Below, one piece after another: positions 43,656 to 51,898 of a DNA stretch of 64,000 bases. The position numbers and the translations under genes are program-made. Within the stretch, counting starts at the first letter, position 1. Every line of letters begins with the position of its first letter. Under the pieces are notes generated by a model. That model made no database searches and was not told where the DNA came from. It saw nothing but the letters and a program-made list of their open reading frames with translations. The stretch spans positions 248,001 through 312,000 of the forward strand of contig JACKAK010000003.1 in NCBI GenBank assembly GCA_020635115.1, read 5' to 3'. Origin of the DNA: Halobacteriovoraceae bacterium (GTDB taxonomy: Bacteria > Bdellovibrionota > Bacteriovoracia > Bacteriovoracales > Bacteriovoracaceae).

Positions 43656-44756
43656 ATGAAAATTGGTGTCCCAAAGGAAATCAAGAACAACGAAAATAGA
43701 GTGGGTCTCGTTCCAGGTGGAGTTAAACAATTAGTTCATGATGGACATGAAGTTTTTATTGAAAAAGGGGCAGGTCTAGGAATTAATATTAGTGATGATG
43801 ATTTCAAAAACGCCGGAGCTAAGATCTTAGAGACAGCTAGCGATATTTTTAAAACAGCGGAAATGATTATTAAAGTAAAAGAGCCTCAGCCAATTGAGAT
43901 CTCTATGCTTAGGCCACATCACATACTTTATACGTATTTACATCTGGCCGCCGATAAAGAACTTACTGTTGGTTTATTAAACTCTGGTGCAACTTGCATT
44001 GCCTATGAGACGATTCAATTAAAGGATAACTCATTACCACTTTTGCTTCCAATGTCTGAAGTTGCTGGCAGAATGGCCACTCAAGTTGGTGCATCCCATT
44101 TACAATTAGACAAAGGTGGAAAAGGCCTCTTACTCGGTGGAGTTCCAGGAGTAAGAAGAGGAAATGTTACAGTAATTGGTTGCGGGGTTGCTGGAACAAA
44201 CGCAATTAAGATGGCCATGGGCCTAGGCGCCTCAGTAACGGCCATAGATTTAAGTGTAAAAAGGCTTGCTGAACTTGATGATATTTTTGATTCAAGAATT
44301 ACAACTCTATACTCAAATCCAGAGAATATCGAACAAAGTGTGATTAATTCTGACCTTGTTATTGGGGCCGTTCTTGTTCCTGGAGCAAAAGCACCAAAAC
44401 TTGTTACAAGGCAGATGATTTCGAAAATGGAAAACGGCTCAGTTGTAGTAGATATTGCTGTTGATCAGGGTGGATGTATTGAGACTTGTAGACCAACAAC
44501 CCATGAAGCTCCTACATTTTTGGTTGATGGAGTAACGCACTATTGTGTTGCTAATATGCCCGGAGCTGTTGCTCAAACTTCAACATATGCATTAACTAAT
44601 GTCACATTAAAATATGCTCGCATGATTGCTCAGATGGGTGTCGAAGAAGCGGCCCAATCTGATGAGGCCTTCAAAAAAGGGATTAATATTTTTAAGGGGA
44701 AGCTGGTCTATAAGCAAATAGCTGATGATTTAGACTTACCTTATTCTACGTTTTAA
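43656..44756 (+). CDS. ald: alanine dehydrogenase
   Basis: 366 residues. NAD-dependent interconversion of alanine with pyruvate and ammonia. It has MKIGVPKEIKNNENRVGLVP at the start, the substrate Lys in MIIKVKEPQ, a His in YTYLHLA, the NAD fold VTVIGCGVAGTNAIKMA and VVDIAVDQGGCIET, all in family order and length. AGAGG precedes ATG. It is probably monocistronic; AAATCTTA/TAAGATTT at 44764-44788 may form a weak end hairpin. Confidence 0.98.
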   Translation: MKIGVPKEIKNNENRVGLVPGGVKQLVHDGHEVFIEKGAGLGINISDDDFKNAGAKILETASDIFKTAEMIIKVKEPQPIEISMLRPHHILYTYLHLAADKELTVGLLNSGATCIAYETIQLKDNSLPLLLPMSEVAGRMATQVGASHLQLDKGGKGLLLGGVPGVRRGNVTVIGCGVAGTNAIKMAMGLGASVTAIDLSVKRLAELDDIFDSRITTLYSNPENIEQSVINSDLVIGAVLVPGAKAPKLVTRQMISKMENGSVVVDIAVDQGGCIETCRPTTHEAPTFLVDGVTHYCVANMPGAVAQTSTYALTNVTLKYARMIAQMGVEEAAQSDEAFKKGINIFKGKLVYKQIADDLDLPYSTF

Positions 44757-44827
44757 AAATAAAAAATCTTACAGTCTTCTTAAGATTTGTTATGGACTGA
44801 GTCTAATTAAACATGGAAGTTTAACCT

Positions 44828-47800
44828 TTAAGGTGCCTTGTAGAAATATGGTGTTCTCCATTTTTGAGACATATTTCCAAGGCCATCTACCTCATTAGGC
44901 AAATAGGATGTTTCATTTTCGGTATTAATCATTTGTACCAATACTTCAATTTGTGAGTCCTTGTGCAAGTAACTCAAGAAAATCACATCTCTTTCAATTG
45001 GACTTTGGGTAGGGATGGCCTCTCCACATTTTCTACAACCCTGTTTAAAGTCTTTTTGAATAAGGGTTAAATCAAAGGTTTTAAATGGTCGTGCTGGACT
45101 AGTACCACCGCCCGTATAAGCATTATCCTTTATATTGTTTAAAAATGGCGTCAGGTGTTTTATTCGATCAAGTTCACTAGGATCTTCAGGAACTTTAATC
45201 ATATAAAGATTATTCCCATTTGTAAGAGTGATGAGGGCCTCTCCTTCAATGGTTCCAGCGTTAATTCTCATTGTTCCAGGATTATTGAATTCCAAAATTG
45301 GATTTATTGATCCTTCTGGTAGTGGATCGTGTGATCGAATATTGGCCTCAATATTACTTGGATCTTCAAATACCACCAGCGAGATTTTATTTGTTGGAGT
45401 GGAAACTTTTTCTGCTAATACAAAAACCTTTGCATTATCCCCTGTTCCAACTGCTATATCGATCTTTCGATGAACAGATGAACTTGTTAATATGTCGTTA
45501 TTATTCTGTAAACATGCTCCAGTGTCATCTATTTTATAAATATTCACGGAAGTACCATTTACATCATTTGTAACAACGTAATGATCAGAAAGATCTGCAG
45601 TACTAGCAATAGTTGAGGCCTCGATGGTGCCACAAGTTCCTGTTAAAGGTGCAATTTCTCCGTTATTCTCCCGCCCATTAGATGTAACTGCTGCACTTCC
45701 CTTCATGAGTTTAATATTATTTGAAGCATCAGAATTAATATAAGGAACACTCCAAATACCTGGACTTAATATTGCTATATCTCCTGCCCGATTCGCAATT
45801 CCATTGCTTACAGTGATTTCAGTTTGTCCGGAATTTATATCTATTGCTCTAACCATTAACCTGTTAATTTCACTACCGACAATAAACTCTTTGTCTTTGT
45901 AGATATAGGAGAGCAAGATAACATTGCTGTTTCCGGTCATTGATAAATCAGAAATAGGTTCACTTTGATTATCATTTTTTGCGAGAAAATAATTACCAAT
46001 TTTTTGAGGTTTCACATGAGCTTTTTCCCCAAACTGAGTTTTAAAAAGCTTAATTGCATATTCATTTGTTCCATCTACTCTATAAACATAAGCGGTAAAG
46101 ACAGTATTTGAATTTTTATCAAACCACGTTGCAACCTGTCCCATTCCTCTTTGGTTGATATCATTTTCTGCATCACTAATACTTGTAAAACCTAGAGATA
46201 AATTACTGTCATTTACGACATATTCGTTTGGCATAACTTCAACATAATAGGAACTGTTAGAAACATTCGCATTTTGTGAGCCCCCTTCCGTAATATCATC
46301 ACCACCTGTGAAATAGTAGACATATTTCGAAAGAGTTGAATCAGAATGTGTTGAGGAGGCCAAAGGATCCCATGATGCTGGATTTTTATTTCCAACTCCT
46401 GAATCACCTACGACAAGCCTAAAGCACATTTTAGCTTTGTAAGCTGGATCATTTTTTACAAGTAAAGTTTTGTGAGGAATAAACGTTAAATCCTTCATTG
46501 TGAAAAGTGCATAAACACTTGACCAAACATAACCTGATTCTCCTGAACTATTATGACATTTTAAATTGTCATAGTATGAGTAAAACCAGTTATATTTTAT
46601 AATACGATCTGCCAATTCGACTGAATTATCAGTAAACTCTCCAGGGTAAATCTCAATTGGAAAACCAACAGGAACAATTTGTCTATTTGCAAAAGATGGT
46701 TTGTCGGCCCCACTATTATTTTGAACTGGAGGGACATTTTTGTCACAAACCCCTTTAATAACAATATCCATTGTAGAATTTAAGGGAGTTTGTGTAGTAG
46801 GAGAATCAGTAACAGAAATTCTGAAAGTTATATCTTTTCTAAAATCGACAAAACCATTTCCTTCATCACTACCAGGTGTTCCCATAACCATTTTTTCAAG
46901 TATTTCAACAGGTACGACGGTAATCGTCGTGAGATCTTTGTTTCCTGCCTGATTATAGGTAGCTTTAAAACGATCTGCATCGTTTCTAGCAAAACCAATC
47001 CCATCTCCGTTGTCCCATGAAATATCAATATTGTATGCATCTCGATCGGGTTCATTCACGGCAATCTCAAATGTTAATACATCTCCCTCTCGAACATAGG
47101 TAGAATTAGAAGTACAATTTCCTGTGCCTAACACAGAAGGATCAATCACAACTCCGGCCTTTTTAATCTGTGTAACTGTAACAGGAGATGTTAGGTTGGC
47201 CGACGAAAAACTACCAATAGAAGGCGCTAGTTGAGACTCTGATAAATTTATATCCCAATATAGCTGGTTTGAGGGTAGACCAGAACCTCCTGAGCCATTA
47301 ACTGGATCATCTCTCATTACGGCCACTAGCCTATATTTTTTTGGTGTTGATAAATCTTGAGGTCCACCTCCAACACTATAAGAAAGTATCGTTAAACTAC
47401 AGCTCATTTGATCAGAAAGGTTAACTGTACATCCATTAAAAATATATTCTGGATCAGTGGATTGATCTGCACTAGTATAAATGCCATCACTATTTCTATC
47501 TACAAGTAATTCGAAACTAGCGTAATTTGTAGTTTGACCATTACTTACCAAATTTTGTGAAGGAGTATCGTTGTCAAAAAAATGAACTGCAATTGGAGAA
47601 GGGGTCCCCTCAATCATCTCAATAGTTGCCGATCCTACGCGACTTATTATTGGGGCCGTGTTTTTTGCTCTTACAATAATATCCCACTCGTATTCTTTAA
47701 GCTTGAGGCCTGAGTAGACATCTATCAGTTCAGCTTTGATTTTACTTGTAGTGGAAGTCGTTATACTGTCTGAAATATTTATATTGTATCCAGCATAAAT

Positions 47801-48523
47801 ATCTGTAAGACTGATACTATACGGAGCAGATCCTGAAACTTCCAAAAAGTTCTTACGTCCAATGACTGATCCGCCTTGTGAATATATCACCTCTACACCA
47901 CTTATTCCATCTATACCATTTCTATTTGAAATCTGAACTGCTGGCCTATGACTCCAACAATTTTCATTATTGTTAAGTCCACAATTATTTGCAGTTGGAA
48001 CCTTCTCATCAATCACCAAAATTTGCTGAGAAGTAAGTGGAGATACTGTAGAGACAGGATCATAATTTCTAGGGTAATCAACAATTAAAGTCCATTCATA
48101 GGTATAGAAAAGGTTAACACCCTCAAGATCATAAAGAAGAACTTGTATTTTATGATTTCCAATACCCACTACAGATGGAGTAGTAACATAAGGAAAATAT
48201 ACATTATTAGTTGGGGCACCTTGAATAATATTATCAAGCTTCCAAACTACTCTAAATCCAACGTCACTCTGATCGAGTACTGATATTTGATATATAATTG
48301 AATTCGCGTCGGTTACATCCCTTCGAATGATACTATCTGTTGGTAATGCTGTCGAAATAAATGGAAAATGATTTGAACTGTTTTGCACTAAAGCAACACA
48401 GACTCCTAAAGCAGGATCTTCTTTATAACCTTCTGAACATTTTTCTACATCTTGAAGTGTCCCATCATTTTTAAGACAACCCGTAAATAATGATAAAAAT
48501 AACACTAACCAAACAGTTCTCAC
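44828..48523 (-). CDS. giant lipoprotein with Ig-like and propeller-like parts
   Basis: About 1231 residues from GTG 48523, chosen because GAGG lies 6 nt before it; GTG 48535 four codons earlier is the alternative. The lipobox is FTGC. The first 600 residues contain several beta-sandwich-like segments that resemble Ig/cadherin-like repeats (for example RVVWKLDN and the recurrent Asp/Asn-rich loops). The region from about 755 on has propeller-like strand repeats (VILLSYIYKDKEF, HYVVTNDVNGTSVNIY). A CxxC (CRKCG) lies near the end. It is likely an outer-membrane surface protein; function unknown. A sigma28-like promoter lies upstream. Confidence 0.8.
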   Translation of the reverse strand: MRTVWLVLFLSLFTGCLKNDGTLQDVEKCSEGYKEDPALGVCVALVQNSSNHFPFISTALPTDSIIRRDVTDANSIIYQISVLDQSDVGFRVVWKLDNIIQGAPTNNVYFPYVTTPSVVGIGNHKIQVLLYDLEGVNLFYTYEWTLIVDYPRNYDPVSTVSPLTSQQILVIDEKVPTANNCGLNNNENCWSHRPAVQISNRNGIDGISGVEVIYSQGGSVIGRKNFLEVSGSAPYSISLTDIYAGYNINISDSITTSTTSKIKAELIDVYSGLKLKEYEWDIIVRAKNTAPIISRVGSATIEMIEGTPSPIAVHFFDNDTPSQNLVSNGQTTNYASFELLVDRNSDGIYTSADQSTDPEYIFNGCTVNLSDQMSCSLTILSYSVGGGPQDLSTPKKYRLVAVMRDDPVNGSGGSGLPSNQLYWDINLSESQLAPSIGSFSSANLTSPVTVTQIKKAGVVIDPSVLGTGNCTSNSTYVREGDVLTFEIAVNEPDRDAYNIDISWDNGDGIGFARNDADRFKATYNQAGNKDLTTITVVPVEILEKMVMGTPGSDEGNGFVDFRKDITFRISVTDSPTTQTPLNSTMDIVIKGVCDKNVPPVQNNSGADKPSFANRQIVPVGFPIEIYPGEFTDNSVELADRIIKYNWFYSYYDNLKCHNSSGESGYVWSSVYALFTMKDLTFIPHKTLLVKNDPAYKAKMCFRLVVGDSGVGNKNPASWDPLASSTHSDSTLSKYVYYFTGGDDITEGGSQNANVSNSSYYVEVMPNEYVVNDSNLSLGFTSISDAENDINQRGMGQVATWFDKNSNTVFTAYVYRVDGTNEYAIKLFKTQFGEKAHVKPQKIGNYFLAKNDNQSEPISDLSMTGNSNVILLSYIYKDKEFIVGSEINRLMVRAIDINSGQTEITVSNGIANRAGDIAILSPGIWSVPYINSDASNNIKLMKGSAAVTSNGRENNGEIAPLTGTCGTIEASTIASTADLSDHYVVTNDVNGTSVNIYKIDDTGACLQNNNDILTSSSVHRKIDIAVGTGDNAKVFVLAEKVSTPTNKISLVVFEDPSNIEANIRSHDPLPEGSINPILEFNNPGTMRINAGTIEGEALITLTNGNNLYMIKVPEDPSELDRIKHLTPFLNNIKDNAYTGGGTSPARPFKTFDLTLIQKDFKQGCRKCGEAIPTQSPIERDVIFLSYLHKDSQIEVLVQMINTENETSYLPNEVDGLGNMSQKWRTPYFYKAP

Positions 48524-48558
48524 CCTAATCCTCACTTCCCCTGTTTACCCTAAACGAC

Positions 48559-48585
48559 TTATCGGTCACATGTCCGACATATTAA
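48559..48585 (-). promoter_or_regulatory. sigma28-like promoter of the giant lipoprotein
   Basis: Minus-strand TTAA (48582-48585), a 15-bp spacer and ACCGATAA (48559-48566), one base from the FliA -10 consensus GCCGATAA. It lies 36 bp before the start codon. The spacer also contains TGTCGGACA. Confidence 0.55.
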
Positions 48586-48754
48586 GTCTTTTATTATTAT
48601 ACCAGGCCTATATATCAAAAAATAAAAAGATAACACTATGCTGATGAAAACTATGTGATTTCAAGGACCTATATTTTACGCCGTGTCTTGCAGGTTTTTG
48701 CCCACAAGAGTAGAATGCCAACAATATTTGCTACCTGAGCGTTTTAAGGGCTTT

Positions 48755-49354
48755 ATGAATTACTCCGTTTTACTCATGGGAATCCTGCCACTTCTATTTT
48801 TTGTCATCGTAGACTCGTTTTTAGGTCTAAAAGCAGGACTTTTTGTTGCTATTGCTTTTGCTGTGGCCGAGGCCATTTACACGTATATTGTGTTTGGAGA
48901 AATAGATAGTGTAACCATATTTACTCTTCTAACAGTCTTCATTTTTGCCTGGATTTCATTCAAAAAGAAATCTCCGATTTTTATAAAAATGCAACCAGTC
49001 ATTATGAGTTTTATATTAGCGACAGTTTTAATAACTTCATTCCTAATGGGAAAACCCTTACTTTATGAACTTATGATGAAATATAAAGACCAAATCATCA
49101 AAGCAATGCCACTTTTTGAAAATAATTTTGGAAATCCCATGTACATTGTCCAGCTAAAAATTTCTACCTGTACCTTGGGAGTATTTTTATATCTTCATGC
49201 AATAGTTACTGCAATTGCTGCTTTTAAAATGAGTAACTGGTGGTGGATTGCTATTAGAGGGATTGGTTTTTATGTCTTTTTATTTCTTTCAACTATTGCA
49301 AGTGCACTAGTCATCAAAATGGGTGGCCAAGAATTGATCATGAAATTTATCTAG
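48755..49354 (+). CDS. septation protein YciB/IspZ-like membrane protein
   Basis: 199 residues from ATG 48755, which follows AAGGG; the frame is open from 48683. Five or six membrane helices. Features of the YciB/IspZ family: LPLLFFVIVDSFLGLKAGLF, FAVAEAIYTYIVFG, KKKSPIFIKMQPVIM and FGNPMYIVQLK. The family affects envelope stability and cell division. Its end overlaps the convergent protease gene by 48 bp. Confidence 0.78.
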   Translation: MNYSVLLMGILPLLFFVIVDSFLGLKAGLFVAIAFAVAEAIYTYIVFGEIDSVTIFTLLTVFIFAWISFKKKSPIFIKMQPVIMSFILATVLITSFLMGKPLLYELMMKYKDQIIKAMPLFENNFGNPMYIVQLKISTCTLGVFLYLHAIVTAIAAFKMSNWWWIAIRGIGFYVFLFLSTIASALVIKMGGQELIMKFI

Positions 49355-50224
49355 AGATAAAACTCTCTCGATTGACAGTTCAAATTCGCTCCCATAGCTA
49401 CAATTCTGACCAGCTTCATTGCATGTATTAAATTTACGACAAATCCCTTCTCCTGGATAATATTTGAGTGGCCCAAAATCGTTTTTCCCTCTCCAAATTA
49501 GTCCAATAATCTCATCATCTTCATTAAAAACTGGTGAGCCTGAAGCTCCTATGGAAACATTCATGTAAACACCATAAGCACGACTGCCCTCTTCAATTAA
49601 TTCCCTTTCAACTTTGACTTTCCCTGTAGACATTTTTGCCAACCCAAATGAATGACCAATTGAATAAACTTTATCAGTTAATATGTGAGAAGTTCTTAAA
49701 AATTTTTTGTAGTTTTTGCCTATCATTGGAGTTACTTCAAGAAGTACTATATGCCCAAATCTTTTAATAATTTTGTTGCAAGTAAATACATTTTCCTTGA
49801 GAAATAAATATTTTGAAAAATATTCTTCTCCATAAGAAATATAATCAAATATCCAGAAGTGGGATGGGTTTTGTGGATCACAGACTGAAGCTAATTTTTT
49901 TTCTAAACAATGGGAGACGGTAATTAACTTATTATGATCTACAAGTACACCACTGCAATCTGACAGACTAGTGTAATTTAAGTACGGAAAAATACTCGTT
50001 TCACTTTCACAAACCTGGAAACGATCTTTTAGAGAAGGTAGATATTTTTTAGATGTGAAGTATTGTTCATTTTCAACTAGTTTAGATCTAGAAATAAGGG
50101 ATGCCACAGCAAGTTCTTTAGAGTGAATTTCTGTGAATGGGATTATTTTAGAATCATTCTCTCCGTAAAAAGCGAGCAGCGCATGAGAAAAAATGAAACA
50201 TGTAATCAAGGCCTGAAGTTTCAT
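49307..50224 (-). CDS. secreted S1-like serine protease, Asp missing
   Basis: 305 residues with a signal peptide (about 1-18). Chymotrypsin-like fold: CSGVLVDHNKLITVSHC (His near 102) and VSIGASGSPVFNEDDEIIG (Ser near 225). Where the catalytic Asp is expected, the text reads RFGHIVLLEV, with His in place of Asp. Activity may therefore be weak or lost. Several Cys pairs fit a secreted protein. Similar proteases are numerous in predatory bacteria. Confidence 0.8.
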   Translation of the reverse strand: MKLQALITCFIFSHALLAFYGENDSKIIPFTEIHSKELAVASLISRSKLVENEQYFTSKKYLPSLKDRFQVCESETSIFPYLNYTSLSDCSGVLVDHNKLITVSHCLEKKLASVCDPQNPSHFWIFDYISYGEEYFSKYLFLKENVFTCNKIIKRFGHIVLLEVTPMIGKNYKKFLRTSHILTDKVYSIGHSFGLAKMSTGKVKVERELIEEGSRAYGVYMNVSIGASGSPVFNEDDEIIGLIWRGKNDFGPLKYYPGEGICRKFNTCNEAGQNCSYGSEFELSIERVLSLDKFHDQFLATHFDD

Positions 50225-50312
50225 GGATTTGAAACTCTCTTTAACCGTGCAATTATGTCAATTAATTTTCAAAATAATAATTCTTTTCTGGCCTGGTTTG
50301 TAAAACTTTCTC

Positions 50313-50321
50313 GTGCTATAA
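50313..50321 (+). promoter_or_regulatory. extended -10 promoter, leaderless start
   Basis: TGCTATAAT, a perfect extended -10 box, ends 7 bases before the GTG start of the FliL-like gene. Transcription would begin at or next to the GTG. There is no Shine-Dalgarno in the gap. Confidence 0.6.
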
Positions 50322-50328
50322 TGTTTCT

Positions 50329-50805
50329 GTGACGGGAAATAATGTTTTAGATAAAATTATATTGATACTTGCTCTGCTGGCCACAGTGGCCGCTGCGGGT
50401 GTTCATGTCTACACAAATATGATCTTCTCAAGGCCATCGCCTATCGAAGAAATAGAAAGAAGAAAATTTGAAAAAGAACTTGCTACCCATGAAATCATTC
50501 AAGGTTTAGCAATTGAAGACATGATTATAAATTTGCGTGGTGAAACGAAGAGACTAAGGTTTTTAAATTTAACTGTAAATATTGTACCATTTGAAAAAAA
50601 TGATGTTGAGTTGTTTGGAGATAACACCAACCGACCTTATATACAAGATATGATCATAAGACTGGCCGGAGATATGTCTCCAGAAGATCTCAACTCGATT
50701 TCAGGAAAGCTTATATTTGAAGATAAAATCAAAACTGCAATTGATGACTATTTCAAACGCCCAGCAGTCAAAGAGATTTTCTTTACAAAATTTGTGGTAC
50801 AATAA
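50329..50805 (+). CDS. FliL-like flagellar basal-body protein
   Basis: 158 residues: one membrane helix (about 9-28), a linker and a periplasmic domain with the FliL pattern (LAIEDMIINLRGE, RFLNLTVNIV, YIQDMIIRLAGDMSPEDL, FEDKIKTAIDDYF, FFTKFVVQ). FliL surrounds the flagellar stator. The gene is not in a flagellar operon, so it is likely one of several paralogues. GTG 50329 is the only early start that keeps the helix; there is no Shine-Dalgarno, and a -10 box lies 7 bases upstream, so the mRNA is probably leaderless. Confidence 0.78.
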   Translation: MTGNNVLDKIILILALLATVAAAGVHVYTNMIFSRPSPIEEIERRKFEKELATHEIIQGLAIEDMIINLRGETKRLRFLNLTVNIVPFEKNDVELFGDNTNRPYIQDMIIRLAGDMSPEDLNSISGKLIFEDKIKTAIDDYFKRPAVKEIFFTKFVVQ

Positions 50806-50811
50806 GAAAAA

Positions 50812-50973
50812 TTATTCCTCATCCCGTCTATCTTTATACACGTTGCGAGAGTCGTCTGGCATGCTTTCAATATACTTTTGTAATTCTGCCTGAGAAAGAG
50901 TCCCCTCAGAAAGTAAGCGATCTCTAAGTCTAACATCAAGTATTTTCTCTTCCAGTGCTTGTGAAAGTTTCAT
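50812..50973 (-). CDS. 53-aa charged protein of unknown function
   Basis: Minus-strand reading from ATG 50973 gives MKLSQALEEKILDVRLRDRL and ends VYKDRRDEE before TAA. GAGG lies 8-9 nt before ATG. It is helical with no signal peptide. The recurrent Leu/Arg pattern and the TLSQAELQKYIE segment look like a small helical hairpin. I do not recognise the family. It lies 121 bp downstream of the pseudo-rhomboid with a terminator between, and 6 bp from the FliL-like stop. Confidence 0.68.
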   Translation of the reverse strand: MKLSQALEEKILDVRLRDRLLSEGTLSQAELQKYIESMPDDSRNVYKDRRDEE

Positions 50974-51024
50974 GGGCCATCCTCTTTATTGAATTAAAAC
51001 TGAGCATTTTTAGCACTAGTGGCC

Positions 51025-51046
51025 AAAAAAGGCAATTTTTTTTACC
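51025..51046 (-). terminator. terminator after the rhomboid-like gene
   Basis: On the minus strand GGTAA (51042-51046), a 6-nt A loop, TTGCC (51031-51035) with one G-U pair, then six T (51025-51030). A wider AGTGGCC/GGCCACT inverted repeat (51018-51024 and 51061-51067) encloses it. Confidence 0.55.
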
Positions 51047-51094
51047 AAGATTGGCCGTAAGGCCACTGACTTTAGACATGGGGAGTATTTCAAC

Positions 51095-51835
51095 TTATTG
51101 CCAGTATTTGGGATCGGATTTGTCAGGTCTATTTTTGTCTTCCCCACCGTCTAATAGTGTCAAATGATTAGGTTTTGTTCTAGTTTTTTTCTTAAAAGTA
51201 TTTTTTGCCTCTAATATTTTTGCCTTGAGTGAGGCCTGGGCCGCAAAATAAAGAAAAAGAAAGGCACTACCCATTGCCGCTAATTGTCCAAAAGATTGCG
51301 CAGCAGCGGAACTAAAAAACCCCATATAGAGCTGTATACCAATAATGATCATACAGAAATACTTGGCCTTAACTGGTATAACGAGCATAAAGCTAAATAT
51401 TTGGTTAGGATATAAAATGGCGTACGCTAATAGAAGGCCATTAGTTATACCTGCTGTTCCCATTATGGCAGAGGTTTTCAGAACTGGACTACCAAATAAC
51501 AAAGAGATTACCAAATAGATAGCACCTTGCCCTAAAGCTGTAGTCATAAGAAATTTTATATACCTCTTTGGGCCCCACAGAGACTCCAGTTGGCAACCAA
51601 TTAACCAGATGAGCAAACAATTAAAAATAACTTCCAGAAGGCCATTACTTACGAAAGGAAATGTAAAAAGTTGAAAGATTAAACCATGGGATACTCCATC
51701 TGCGGAGAGTGCTAAAAGTTTAACGAGACCTAGGCCTGCAGTATTAAACAAAGCACTAAGTAGAAATACTCCCACAATGGTAATGATGATAAATTTATTT
51801 GTCTTAGTTAAGCTTGGCAAATAAAGCTGTTGCAT
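51095..51835 (-). CDS. rhomboid-like membrane protein, catalytic residues lost
   Basis: 246 residues, six membrane helices. The rhomboid layout is clear: FQLFTFPFVSNGLLEVIFN, then LESLWGPKRYIKF after the second helix. The serine motif GxSG reads GTAG near 127, with Ala for Ser, and the late helix reads SFGQLAAMGSA, where the catalytic His of HxxG should be. Both dyad residues are missing, so it is a pseudoprotease, possibly acting as a membrane chaperone like iRhoms or derlins. It lies 63 bp after the 643-aa lipoprotein gene. Confidence 0.82.
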   Translation of the reverse strand: MQQLYLPSLTKTNKFIIITIVGVFLLSALFNTAGLGLVKLLALSADGVSHGLIFQLFTFPFVSNGLLEVIFNCLLIWLIGCQLESLWGPKRYIKFLMTTALGQGAIYLVISLLFGSPVLKTSAIMGTAGITNGLLLAYAILYPNQIFSFMLVIPVKAKYFCMIIIGIQLYMGFFSSAAAQSFGQLAAMGSAFLFLYFAAQASLKAKILEAKNTFKKKTRTKPNHLTLLDGGEDKNRPDKSDPKYWQ

Positions 51836-51898
51836 AATTTTTCCTTAGTCCAATATCGTTACCATTTTAGTTGAGATGAACAGACTCTTCAAGACTAA

